Positions 18,802 to 31,636 of a stretch of DNA of 64,000 nucleotides are shown here, piece after piece. Under the pieces are notes generated by a model. The model was not told the origin of the DNA and ran no database searches. It was given only the letters and a program-made list of their open reading frames with translations. The first letter of the stretch is position 1; the number at the start of each line of letters is the position of its first letter. The stretch spans positions 1 through 64,000 of the forward strand of contig JAWKVW010000004.1 of the NCBI GenBank assembly GCA_041397845.1, read 5' to 3'. The DNA is from JAKPQE01 sp041397845. Its GTDB lineage: Bacteria > Pseudomonadota > Alphaproteobacteria > Rhizobiales > JAKPQE01. The translations under genes and the position numbers were made by a program.

Positions 18802-20067
18802 ATGAGAAGAGTCGTCATTACCGGAATGGGCATGGTGACGCCGCTTGGTTGCGGCGTCGAGGCAACCTGGCAGCGGATTCTCGCCGGCGAAAACGGCGCG
18901 GGACGGGTCGAGACGTTCGACGTCTCCGACATCGCCTGCCAGATCGCCTGCCAGATTCCGCGCGGCGACGGCTCGAACGGCACCTACAATCCCAATCAGT
19001 GGATGGAGCCGAAGGAACAGCGCAAGGTCGACGAGTTCATCGTGTTCGCGATGGCGGCGGCCGAACAGGCGCTGGCGGATGCCGGCTGGGCACCGAAGTC
19101 GTATGAAGACCAGATCCGTTCCGGCGTTCTCATCGGTTCGGGCATCGGCGGTCTCGTCGGCATCGAGGAAGCGGCCAATGTGCTGCGCGATCGCGGCCCG
19201 CGGCGGCTTTCGCCGTTCTTCATTCCGGGCCGACTGATCAATCTGGCTTCCGGCTACGTGTCGATCCGGCACGGCCTGAAGGGCCCGAACCACGCCGTCG
19301 TCACGGCCTGCTCGACCGGCGCGCATGCGATCGGCGATGCCGGTCGTCTCATCGCGCTCGGCGACGCCGAGGTGATGGTGGCGGGCGGCACCGAATCGCC
19401 GATCGGCCGGCTGTCGCTGGCAGGCTTTGCCGCCTGCCGGGCGCTTTCGACCGGCTTCAACGACCGGCCGAAGCAGGCGTCCCGTCCTTATGACAAGGAT
19501 CGCGACGGCTTCGTCATGGGCGAAGGCGCGGGCGTCGTCGTGCTCGAGGAGTACGAGCACGCCAAGGCGCGCGGCGCCAAGATCTATGCCGAGCTCATCG
19601 GCTACGGCATGTCGGGCGATGCCTATCACATCACCGCCCCGTCCGAGGACGGCGACGGCGCCTATCGCTGCATGAGCGCGGCGATCAAGCGGGCCGGCAT
19701 CGATGCCTCGGAAATCGATTACGTCAACGCGCATGGCACCTCGACGCCGCTTGGCGACGAGATCGAGCTCGGCGCGGTGGAGCGCGTTCTCGGCAATGCG
19801 GCGGGCCGCGTGTCGATGTCGTCGACGAAGTCGGCGGTCGGCCACCTGCTCGGTGCGGCCGGTGCGGTCGAGGCGATCTTCTCGGCGCTGACCATCCGCG
19901 ACCAGATCGTTCCGCCGACGCTGAATCTCGACAACCCGTCCGTCGAGACGCCGATCGATCTCGTTCCCCATCAGCCGCGCAAGCGCGAGGTGCGGATCGC
20001 CCTGTCGAATTCGTTCGGCTTTGGCGGCACCAATGCCTCGCTCGTGCTCCGGGCCGTCGACGCCTGA
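18802..20067 (+). CDS. fabF: 3-oxoacyl-ACP synthase II FabF
   Basis: Condensing enzyme of fatty-acid elongation. The 421-residue protein starts MRRVVITGMGMVTPLGCGV. The catalytic triad is visible as Cys170 in TACSTGAHA, the first histidine in NAHGTSTPLGD and the second in SAVGHLLGAAG. The C-terminal NSFGFGGTNASLVL is diagnostic. It follows acpP by 65 bp. Confidence 0.96.
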   Translation: MRRVVITGMGMVTPLGCGVEATWQRILAGENGAGRVETFDVSDIACQIACQIPRGDGSNGTYNPNQWMEPKEQRKVDEFIVFAMAAAEQALADAGWAPKSYEDQIRSGVLIGSGIGGLVGIEEAANVLRDRGPRRLSPFFIPGRLINLASGYVSIRHGLKGPNHAVVTACSTGAHAIGDAGRLIALGDAEVMVAGGTESPIGRLSLAGFAACRALSTGFNDRPKQASRPYDKDRDGFVMGEGAGVVVLEEYEHAKARGAKIYAELIGYGMSGDAYHITAPSEDGDGAYRCMSAAIKRAGIDASEIDYVNAHGTSTPLGDEIELGAVERVLGNAAGRVSMSSTKSAVGHLLGAAGAVEAIFSALTIRDQIVPPTLNLDNPSVETPIDLVPHQPRKREVRIALSNSFGFGGTNASLVLRAVDA

Positions 20068-20142
20068 TTTCAGGTTCGTCCTTTCGCCACAGTCTCGCTG
20101 CAGATTTTCACGGCACGAGAGACAACGGAGACATGCCGCCAG

Positions 20143-21447
20143 GTGATGGGCAACGCACCCCACGACAGCTACGAGGCGAACGGCGAGGCCGATCGCCGGC
20201 TCAGCCCGCGCAGTCCGCGCGAAACGCTGCAGCCGGAGCCCGTGCCGGCGCCGCCGCCGCCGTCGCGGCTGGCGCGACATCCCGTCGTCGTGGTGCTGAA
20301 CGGTCTGCTCACCTTCGTCGTGCTGGCAATCCTGGCGATTGGCGCCGGCCTTTACTGGGGCAAGACCCGGTTTGACGCCGAGGGGCCGCTGACCGAATCA
20401 AAGAGCGTGATGATCACTCGCGGCAGCAATGCCGAGGCGATCGCCGGCATGCTCGAGCGGCACGGCGTCATCGAGAACAAATGGGTGTTCTTCGGCGGCA
20501 TTCTCGTCAACAAGGCGCAGGCCGACCTCAAGGCCGGCGAATATCTCTTCAAGCGCCGCGCCAGCATGCGCGAGGTGATGGAGACGATCGTCGAGGGCCG
20601 CTCGATCGAATATTCGGTCACGGTCCCGGAAGGGCTGACGAGCCAGCAGATCGTGGCGCGCCTGACCGAGGACCCGGTTCTTGTCGGGACGATCGAATCG
20701 GTGCCGCCGGAAGGCTCGCTGCTGCCGGAAACCTACAAGTTCACGCGCGGCACGTCGCGGCCGCAGATCATCGACCGGATGCGCCGGGCGCATGACCGGG
20801 CGGTGCAGGAAGTCTGGGAAAAGCGCGCCGAAGGGCTGCCGCTGAAGTCGCCGGACGAACTCGTCACCATGGCCTCGATCGTCGAGAAGGAAACCGGCAA
20901 GGCGGACGAGCGGCCGCGCGTTGCCGCCGTCTTCATCAACCGGCTGAAGAAGAACATGCGGCTGCAGTCCGACCCGACGATCATCTATGGCCTCGTCGGT
21001 GGCCAGGGCTCGCTCGGCCGGCCGATCCTGAAAAGCGAAATCGACCGGCAGACCGCCTACAACACCTACCAGATCAGCGGCCTGCCGCCGGGGCCGATCG
21101 CCAATCCCGGCCGTGCGGCGCTGGAAGCCGCCGCCAATCCGTCGCGCACCGAGGATCTTTATTTCGTCGCCGACGGCACCGGCGGGCACATCTTCGCCGC
21201 GACCTATGACGATCACCAGAAGAACGTCAATCGCTGGCGGCGGATCGAGCGCGACCGGGCGAGCGAGGCGGCAAAGGCCGAGGAAAAAGCGGCGGCTGCG
21301 GCTGCGGCGGCCGATGCACCTGCAACCGACACGCCGCCCGCGCCGCTGGACAATCCGGCCGATGCCGAACCGCCGGCGGATGATGCCAAGGCGGCCGACA
21401 GCAAGGGCGGCGGCGCGCCGAAGCTTGACCTGCGCGTGCCGCGCTGA
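20143..21447 (+). CDS. mltG: Endolytic murein transglycosylase MltG
   Basis: Inner-membrane-anchored lytic transglycosylase (YceG family) that cleaves nascent peptidoglycan and is thought to terminate glycan strands. A proline-rich cytoplasmic N-terminus precedes a single transmembrane helix (about residues 47-70). A LysM-like region and the catalytic domain follow, with the conserved glutamate in TMASIVEKETG and downstream LQSDPTIIYGL and YNTYQISGLPPGPIANPG. Beyond the catalytic domain lies an unusual Ala/Pro/Asp-rich tail of about 60 residues. The start is uncertain between a GTG and an ATG one codon later. Position after fabF is typical for Rhizobiales. Confidence 0.92.
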   Translation: MMGNAPHDSYEANGEADRRLSPRSPRETLQPEPVPAPPPPSRLARHPVVVVLNGLLTFVVLAILAIGAGLYWGKTRFDAEGPLTESKSVMITRGSNAEAIAGMLERHGVIENKWVFFGGILVNKAQADLKAGEYLFKRRASMREVMETIVEGRSIEYSVTVPEGLTSQQIVARLTEDPVLVGTIESVPPEGSLLPETYKFTRGTSRPQIIDRMRRAHDRAVQEVWEKRAEGLPLKSPDELVTMASIVEKETGKADERPRVAAVFINRLKKNMRLQSDPTIIYGLVGGQGSLGRPILKSEIDRQTAYNTYQISGLPPGPIANPGRAALEAAANPSRTEDLYFVADGTGGHIFAATYDDHQKNVNRWRRIERDRASEAAKAEEKAAAAAAAADAPATDTPPAPLDNPADAEPPADDAKAADSKGGGAPKLDLRVPR

Positions 21448-21605
21448 GGTTCCCTTACCGTCTTTTGCGGTCTGTTTCCGGCCCGGTTTCCGGCATCGGC
21501 GAACGCTGAAGCCTCCTGCCCGACAAAACCTGTCGAAGCTGTTTCCCACGGCGCAGCGCATGCGCTAAACACTGCCAACGACAACGGGCGGGAGGATGCG
21601 GTTTC

Positions 21606-22493
21606 ATGGCACTTGCGAGCATGACGGGCTTTGCCCGATCCGAGGGCGCGCTCGGCGATACCCGCTGGACATGGGAGCTGAAGAGCGTCAACGGCAAGGG
21701 CCTCGACGTGCGCCTGCGCGTGCCGCCGGGAATGGACGCCATCGAGCAGCCGGCGCGCGAGCGCATTTCGGCCGGCCTGCAGCGCGGCAATTGCTACGGC
21801 ACCCTCAATGTTCGCCGGGAGAGCTCGGCAACGACCGTGCGGATCAATGAAACCGTGCTGGCCGCCGTGATCGAGGCGGCGCGGTCGATCAGCGAGCGCG
21901 TCGACGCGGCGGCGCCGTCAATCGACGGCCTGTTGCAGATCAAGGGCGTCGTCGACATCGTCGAGCCGAGCGAGGACGACGAGTCCCGGGCGGCGCTGAA
22001 CAAGGCGATCCTTGCGAGCCTTGCCGAGGCGGTGACGGCGCTGGTCGCGGCCCGGCATGGCGAGGGCGCTGCCCTGTTCGAGGTCCTTTCCGGCCATCTC
22101 GACGAGATCGAGCGGCTGCGCGCCGCCGCCGAGGCGACCCCGGCACGCACGGTTGACGCGATCAAGGCCCGGCTCGCCGAGCAGGTGGCGCGCCTGCTCG
22201 ACGCCAGCAGCACATTCGACGAGGCGCGGCTGCATCAGGAAGCGGCGCTGCTCGCGACCCGCGCGGACATCCGCGAGGAGCTCGACCGGCTTGCCGCCCA
22301 TGTCGCGGCGGCGCGGACGCTGCTGGCCTCGGGTGCGGCCGTCGGCCGCCGGCTCGATTTCCTTGCCCAGGAGTTCAACCGCGAAGTCAACACGCTCTGC
22401 TCGAAGTCGAACGACACGGCGCTGACGGCGATCGGCCTCGACCTGAAGGCGACGGTCGACCAGTTCCGCGAGCAGTTGCAGAACCTCGAGTGA
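21606..22493 (+). CDS. YicC-family endoribonuclease
   Basis: A 295-residue member of the YicC/YloC family, a conserved bacterial endoribonuclease. The N-terminus MALASMTGFARSEGALGD is the family signature, and the C-terminal block FLAQEFNREVNTLCSKSND is the other hallmark. The charged middle is predicted to be helical. It is followed by gmk after 10 bp, a pairing widespread in bacteria. No anomaly was seen. Confidence 0.9.
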   Translation: MALASMTGFARSEGALGDTRWTWELKSVNGKGLDVRLRVPPGMDAIEQPARERISAGLQRGNCYGTLNVRRESSATTVRINETVLAAVIEAARSISERVDAAAPSIDGLLQIKGVVDIVEPSEDDESRAALNKAILASLAEAVTALVAARHGEGAALFEVLSGHLDEIERLRAAAEATPARTVDAIKARLAEQVARLLDASSTFDEARLHQEAALLATRADIREELDRLAAHVAAARTLLASGAAVGRRLDFLAQEFNREVNTLCSKSNDTALTAIGLDLKATVDQFREQLQNLE

Positions 22494-22503
22494 GGCCGAA
22501 CCG

Positions 22504-23154
22504 ATGACCGACACCGCCCCTCTCCTCGCCATTGCCCGCCGCGGCCTGATGCTGGTGCTTTCCTCGCCGTCGGGCGCCGGCAAGTCGACCCTGTCGCGCA
22601 TGCTGCTCGACAGCGATCCGGACATCACCATGTCGGTGTCGGTGACGACGCGGCAGATGCGGCCGGGCGAGGTGGACGGCGTCCACTATCATTTCATCGA
22701 CAAGGCGAAATACGCCGCGCTGCGGGCCGAGGACGGCCTGCTCGAATATGCCGACGTGTTCGACAATTCCTACGGCACGCCGCGCGCGCCGGTCGAGGCG
22801 GCGCTGAAGGCGGGCAAGGACGTCCTCTTCGACATCGACTGGCAGGGAACGCAGCAACTGCACGAGAAGGCCGGCAAGGACCTCGTCCGGGTGTTCATCC
22901 TGCCGCCGTCCGGCAAGGAGCTCGAGGCGCGGCTGCACCGCCGGGCGCAGGATTCGGACGAGGTGGTGCGCCGGCGCATGGCAGCGGCCTCGAACGAGAT
23001 CAGCCACTGGGCCGAATACGACTACATCATCGTCAATGACGACCTTGAGGAAAGCATCGCGGCGATCCGTGCTATCGTGAAGGCCGAGCGGCTGAAGCGC
23101 GAGCGCCGGGTCGGGCTTTCCGATTTCGTGCGCCGGCTGCAGGCCGACCTTTGA
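22504..23154 (+). CDS. gmk: Guanylate kinase
   Basis: Phosphorylates GMP to GDP with ATP. The 216-residue cytosolic protein has the P-loop SSPSGAGKST and the GMP-binding segment SVTTRQMRPGEVDGVHYHF. YADVFDNSYGTPRAPVE and the lid region around RRAQDSDEVVRRRM follow. It lies directly downstream of yicC. Length and motifs are normal. Confidence 0.95.
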   Translation: MTDTAPLLAIARRGLMLVLSSPSGAGKSTLSRMLLDSDPDITMSVSVTTRQMRPGEVDGVHYHFIDKAKYAALRAEDGLLEYADVFDNSYGTPRAPVEAALKAGKDVLFDIDWQGTQQLHEKAGKDLVRVFILPPSGKELEARLHRRAQDSDEVVRRRMAAASNEISHWAEYDYIIVNDDLEESIAAIRAIVKAERLKRERRVGLSDFVRRLQADL

Positions 23155-23308
23155 CGGCGGCGCGAATCGGCCAGCGGCGGATAATCCGGCAAGGGTCCGG
23201 CACATCTTCTCCACAGGATATCCCCGCTAATAGCGGCGATATCGCGAATGCAGTCCGCGGCCGCCTTCCGGCTTCCGTCCCGGGACTTGGCGGAGTACCG
23301 ATAGCCGG

Positions 23309-24826
<1,518 letters not shown>

Positions 24827-24854
24827 CCCGATCCCTCAGACGCAGGACATCGCC

Positions 24855-26012
24855 ATGCAGGCCGAACATCCGAGCAATGCGGCGCCGGACCATCCGGGGC
24901 CCGGCGATGCCGGCGCGCTGCTGACCATCGACCTGAAGGCGCTTGCCGACAACTGGCGGCTGCTTGCCGACATGGCGTCCGGCGCCGAGTGCGCCGGCGT
25001 CATCAAGGCGGACGGCTATGGCATCGGCCTCGAACATGCGGCGCGCATGCTGTTCGCCGCCGGCTGCCGGACCTTTTTCGTTGCCCTGCCCGAAGAAGGC
25101 CGGCGCGCCCGGGTCGCGGTTCCGGGCGCGACGATCTACGTGCTCGACGGGCTGATGCCGGGCCATGCCGCCGACTACGCCCGCGACCATCTGCGGCCGG
25201 TGCTCGGCAGCGGCGACGAGATTGCCGAATGGTCGGCCTTCTGCCGGCTGGCCGGCGACCATCCGGCGGCGGTTCATGTCGACACGGCGATGAACCGGCT
25301 CGGCCTTCGCATCGACGAGGCGGCGATGCTGGCGGCGGATGGCGAGAGCTTTGCGGCGTTCACGCCGGCGCTGGTGATGAGCCACCTTGCCTCGGGCGAC
25401 GATCCGGACGACCCGCTGAATGCCCGCCAGCTCGACCGGTTCGGGACCGTCCGGGCGCTGTTTCCCGGCGTTCCGGCGGCTCTTGCCAATTCCGCCGGCA
25501 TCCTGCTCGGCCCGGCCTATCATTTCGATCTCGTGCGGCCCGGCATCGCGCTTTACGGCGGCTCGCCGCGGATTGCCGGCTTCGACAACCCGATGCAGAC
25601 GGTCGTGACGCTGGAAGCGCGGGTGCTGCTGGTGCGCGAGGCGCGGGCCGACGAAACGGTCGGCTATGGCGCGGCCGAGACGCTGGTGCGCGATTCCCGG
25701 CTGGCGGTGGTCGCGGTCGGCTATGCCGACGGCTTCCACCGGGCGGCCAGCTCCAGCGACGCCCATGCCGGCGGGCGCGGCGTCATCGCCGGACGGTCAG
25801 TGCCGATCGTCGGGCGAATTTCGATGGACCTCATCGCCCTCGACATCACGGACCTGCCGGAGGACGCGGTGCGGCGCGGCGATCTCGTCGAGCTCATCGG
25901 CCCGAATGTCAGCGTCGACGAGGTAGCGGCCAATGCCGGCACCATCAGCTACGAGATCCTGACGAGCCTCGGGCGGCGCTACCGGCGCCACCACATCGGG
26001 CTCGGGGCCTGA
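24855..26012 (+). CDS. alr: Alanine racemase
   Basis: PLP enzyme converting L- to D-alanine for peptidoglycan. The 385-residue protein carries the PLP-binding lysine in CAGVIKADGYGIG and the substrate/PLP block VHVDTAMNRLGL. VGYGAAETLV and VAVGYADGFHRAA are followed by GRISMDLIALDIT near the C-terminal beta domain. The conserved order dnaB-alr-radA supports the call. The N-terminal 20 residues, before the barrel, are poorly conserved. Confidence 0.93.
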   Translation: MQAEHPSNAAPDHPGPGDAGALLTIDLKALADNWRLLADMASGAECAGVIKADGYGIGLEHAARMLFAAGCRTFFVALPEEGRRARVAVPGATIYVLDGLMPGHAADYARDHLRPVLGSGDEIAEWSAFCRLAGDHPAAVHVDTAMNRLGLRIDEAAMLAADGESFAAFTPALVMSHLASGDDPDDPLNARQLDRFGTVRALFPGVPAALANSAGILLGPAYHFDLVRPGIALYGGSPRIAGFDNPMQTVVTLEARVLLVREARADETVGYGAAETLVRDSRLAVVAVGYADGFHRAASSSDAHAGGRGVIAGRSVPIVGRISMDLIALDITDLPEDAVRRGDLVELIGPNVSVDEVAANAGTISYEILTSLGRRYRRHHIGLGA

Positions 26013-26015
26013 GCG

Positions 26016-27419
<1,404 letters not shown>

Positions 27420-27576
27420 CGGCGCGCGCCGAAGGTTGTGGTAACGACTTTGCACGAATGGAATAGCCCGCCAGCGGCGCGGGTGTGATATAGAGGCCGC
27501 GAATTCCGGCTTCGGCGTCCCGAAAGGCGTTCGCCGGAGCCGAGCCGAGAGCACCAGCCGCCAGGGAAGGCCGAAT

Positions 27577-28218
27577 ATGCCGATCACCCTCCTCGACGGA
27601 ATCGTCATCGCCGTCATGCTTCTGTCCGCCATCCTGGCGATGATCCGCGGACTGGTGCGCGAAGTGCTGTCGCTTGCCTCCTGGGCGGCGGCGGCGGCGG
27701 CGGCCTGGTACTTCTTCCCGATCCTGCTGCCGATTGCCAAGGAGCACATTGCCGAAGACATCATCGCCAAGGGCGTGGTCGTCGGCGGTACGTTCCTGCT
27801 CGTGCTGCTGATCGTCTCCTATGTGACGATGCGGATCTCCGATTTCATGCTCGACAGCCAGATCGGCGCGCTCGACCGCTCGCTCGGCTTCGTGTTCGGC
27901 GCGGCGCGCGGGCTCTTGCTTGCCGTCATCGCGGTGATGTTCTTCAACTGGCTGGTGGCGCCGGACCGGCAGCCGACCTGGGTCGCAGGCGCCAAGTCGA
28001 AGCCGATGCTCGACGGGCTCGGCAACCGCATCGTCGCGGCGCTGCCGGAGGATCTGGAAAGCACGATCCTCGACCGGGTGAAGAAGAAGGTGCTCGGCAA
28101 CAAGGAGCAGGCGGGCGGCGAAGCGGCCCCGGCCGAGACCGACACCGATCCGGCCTACAATCCGACCGAGAGCCAGAAGCTCGAGCAGATGATCCAGAAT
28201 TCCGCGCCGGCCCGCTGA
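27577..28218 (+). CDS. cvpA: CvpA family inner-membrane protein
   Basis: A 213-residue membrane protein starting MPITLLDGIVIAVMLLSAIL. Four hydrophobic segments lie in the first 140 residues, with the family-typical GLVREVLSLASW and LDRSLGFVFGAARGLLL. A charged tail follows. CvpA was first linked to colicin V production; its molecular role is unsettled. The neighbour purF is the conserved partner. Confidence 0.9.
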   Translation: MPITLLDGIVIAVMLLSAILAMIRGLVREVLSLASWAAAAAAAWYFFPILLPIAKEHIAEDIIAKGVVVGGTFLLVLLIVSYVTMRISDFMLDSQIGALDRSLGFVFGAARGLLLAVIAVMFFNWLVAPDRQPTWVAGAKSKPMLDGLGNRIVAALPEDLESTILDRVKKKVLGNKEQAGGEAAPAETDTDPAYNPTESQKLEQMIQNSAPAR

Positions 28219-28252
28219 CCACGGCAGCCGGGCGCGTTGATCGTATTCGCGA

Positions 28253-28269
28253 GGAGCCGCAGCGGCTCC
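28253..28269 (+). other. GC-rich hairpin between cvpA and purF
   Basis: An 8-bp perfect inverted repeat (GGAGCCGC with GCGGCTCC, one base between) starts 35 bp after the cvpA stop. It lacks a T tract, so it may be a weak terminator or mRNA-stability element. Confidence 0.35.
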
Positions 28270-28342
28270 CCATTGTCATAGCGGTACATGCCGGCTGGCC
28301 GGCAGGATGCCCGCAGGGGCAGGCAGCTAAGGATGCGACGTC

Positions 28343-29812
<1,470 letters not shown>

Positions 29813-29861
29813 GGCGGTTATCCCTCGCCTTTCGATCTGACATCCTGACCGGAGGACCCCG

Positions 29862-30611
29862 ATGAGCGACAAGCCGCTTGAAGGTCGTATCGCGCTGGTG
29901 ACCGGCGCTTCGCGCGGCATCGGCTATCACGCCGCGCTGGCGCTTGCCGCTGCCGGCGCCCATGTGATCGCCGTGGCGCGCACCCAGGGCGGCCTCGAGG
30001 AACTCGACGACGAGATCCAGGCGGCGGGTGGCGGCGGCGCGACGCTGGTGCCGCTCGACCTCATGGATTTCGAGGGCATCGACCGGCTTGGCGCTGCCAT
30101 CTACGAGCGCTGGGGCAAGCTCGACGCGCTGCTCGGCAATGCCGGCGCGCTCGGCCAGCTCGCGCCGATCGGCCACATCGATCTCAAGGTCTGGGACAAG
30201 ACCCTTGCCGTCAACGTCACGGCGAACTGGCGGATGCTGCGCTCGTTCGACCCGCTGCTGCGCCGCTCCGACGCCGGCCGGGCGCTGTTCCTCACCTCCG
30301 GCGCGCCGCACAAGTGCCGCGCCTTCTGGGGCGTCTATTCGGCGACGAAGGCGGCGCTCGAGGCGCTGGTGCGGACCTATGCCGACGAGCTGCGCAACAT
30401 CTCGCCGGTCCGGGCCAACCTGCTCAACCCCGGGCCGATGCGCACGGCAATGCGGGCCCAGGCGATGCCGGGCGAAGACCCGATGACGCTGCCACATCCG
30501 TCCGAGATCGCCCCGACGATCGTCGAGCTGCTGTCGCCGTCCTTCACCGAGACCGGCGTCATCTACGACTTCCCGTCGCGCAAGGTGCTGTTGCCGCAGA
30601 TGCCGGCCTGA
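29862..30611 (+). CDS. SDR family NAD(P)-dependent oxidoreductase
   Basis: A 249-residue short-chain dehydrogenase of unknown substrate. It has the cofactor site TGASRGIGYHAALAL, an NAG motif in LGNAGALGQ, a Ser in FLTSGAPHK and the catalytic YSATK. The C-terminal half (NISPVRANLLNPGPMRTAMR) is typical of classical SDRs. It lies 49 bp downstream of purF and is followed by the repeat array. An SDR next to purF is common in Rhizobiales. Confidence 0.85.
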   Translation: MSDKPLEGRIALVTGASRGIGYHAALALAAAGAHVIAVARTQGGLEELDDEIQAAGGGGATLVPLDLMDFEGIDRLGAAIYERWGKLDALLGNAGALGQLAPIGHIDLKVWDKTLAVNVTANWRMLRSFDPLLRRSDAGRALFLTSGAPHKCRAFWGVYSATKAALEALVRTYADELRNISPVRANLLNPGPMRTAMRAQAMPGEDPMTLPHPSEIAPTIVELLSPSFTETGVIYDFPSRKVLLPQMPA

Positions 30612-30654
30612 GTTCGGCGGCCGGGGCCCCCGGTTCCGCCTCTATTCGGGATTT

Positions 30655-31611
30655 CCCCCTCACCCAACCGTCTCTTCAATATCGGGTTTCCCCTCACCCA
30701 ACCCTCTCCCCAAGGGGAGCGAGGGCTTGATCCGCGGCCCGCGATAGCGCCCTCACCAAAGGGGGCGAGGGCTTGTGCTGCAACGCCCCGAGAGGCCGAG
30801 GCCGGCCCGGACGGCGGTGGTCCATTCGGTGGGCGCTGGCCGCTTCGTTTGGCATGGGTAATTCGGTGAACGCTTCGGCATACGCAGCGCTATCCCTCGC
30901 CCTTTCAGGGAGAGGGATGCCGGAGCTTCGCTTTGACGGCACGTCAAAGCGTTAGCGAAGGCCGGGTGAGGGTGTGACTGGACCCTGAACGGTCCACTTC
31001 AAGCGACCCAAAAGATCCCCCTCACGCCCAACCCTCTCCCCCAAGGGGGAGAGGGGAACTTTGGGCAGCAGCTTTTCGAGGGGCTGTGGCCAACCCCGAT
31101 CCATGGCGCGGGTTAATTCGGCAAGCGCTACGCCACATTCGGCGCTATCCCTCGCCTTTCAGGGAGGGGGATGCCGGAAGCTTCGCTTTGACGGGCCCGT
31201 CAAAGCGTTAGCGAAGGCCGGGTGAAAGTGTGAGCTGGACCTTCGTGCGCGAATTTCAATGCCCGCGAAATCCCCCTCACCCAACCCTCTCCCCCAAGGG
31301 GCGAGGGCTTGGGCAGCAGCTTTTCAGGGGGCTGTGGCCAACCCGGATAGCGCGGGTTAATTCGGCAAGCGCTACGCCACATTCGGCGCTATCCCTCGCC
31401 CTTCCAGGGAGAGGATGCCGAGCTCGCTTTGACGGCAGTCAAAGCGTTAGCGCGAGGCCGGGTGAGGTGTGACTGGACCTGAACGGTCCACTTCAAGGAC
31501 CCAAAAGATCCCCCTCACCCAACCCTCTCCCCCAAGGGGGGAGAGGGCTTGGTCTGCGGCCTGCGATAGCGCCCCTCAACCAGCCTGCTCCCCCAAAGGG
31601 GGCGAGGGCTA
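30655..31611. repeat. Tandem array of palindromic intergenic repeats
   Basis: No gene is seen in the roughly 1-kb gap between the SDR and the hydrolase. It holds three imperfect units of about 245-255 bp. Each has a TAATTCGG segment (about 30859, 31114, 31358) and a hairpin built on CGCTTTGAC/GTCAAAGCG (30929-30951, 31184-31207, 31425-31446). Each ends in a CCCTCACCCAACCCTCTC element that folds on CCTCTCCCCC/GGGGGAGAGG (about 30690-30725, 31017-31056, 31272-31308, 31510-31548). A fifth element, GCGATAGCGCCC followed by AAAGGGGGCGAGGGCT, flanks both ends of the array. The copies differ mainly by short indels. The CCTCTCCC palindrome resembles interspersed elements known from many Rhizobiales. 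Confidence 0.9.
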
Positions 31612-31636
31612 AGGAAATCCCCGCCGGCGCCGGTTT

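Noticed and set aside
18933..18957. Apparent tandem duplication (IACQ-IACQ) in fabF
   Set aside because: Rhizobial FabF proteins have a similar sequence at this position; not a recent duplication.
30655..31611. CRISPR array
   Set aside because: Units are about 250 bp with internal hairpins and no regular short-repeat/spacer pattern, and no cas genes are present.
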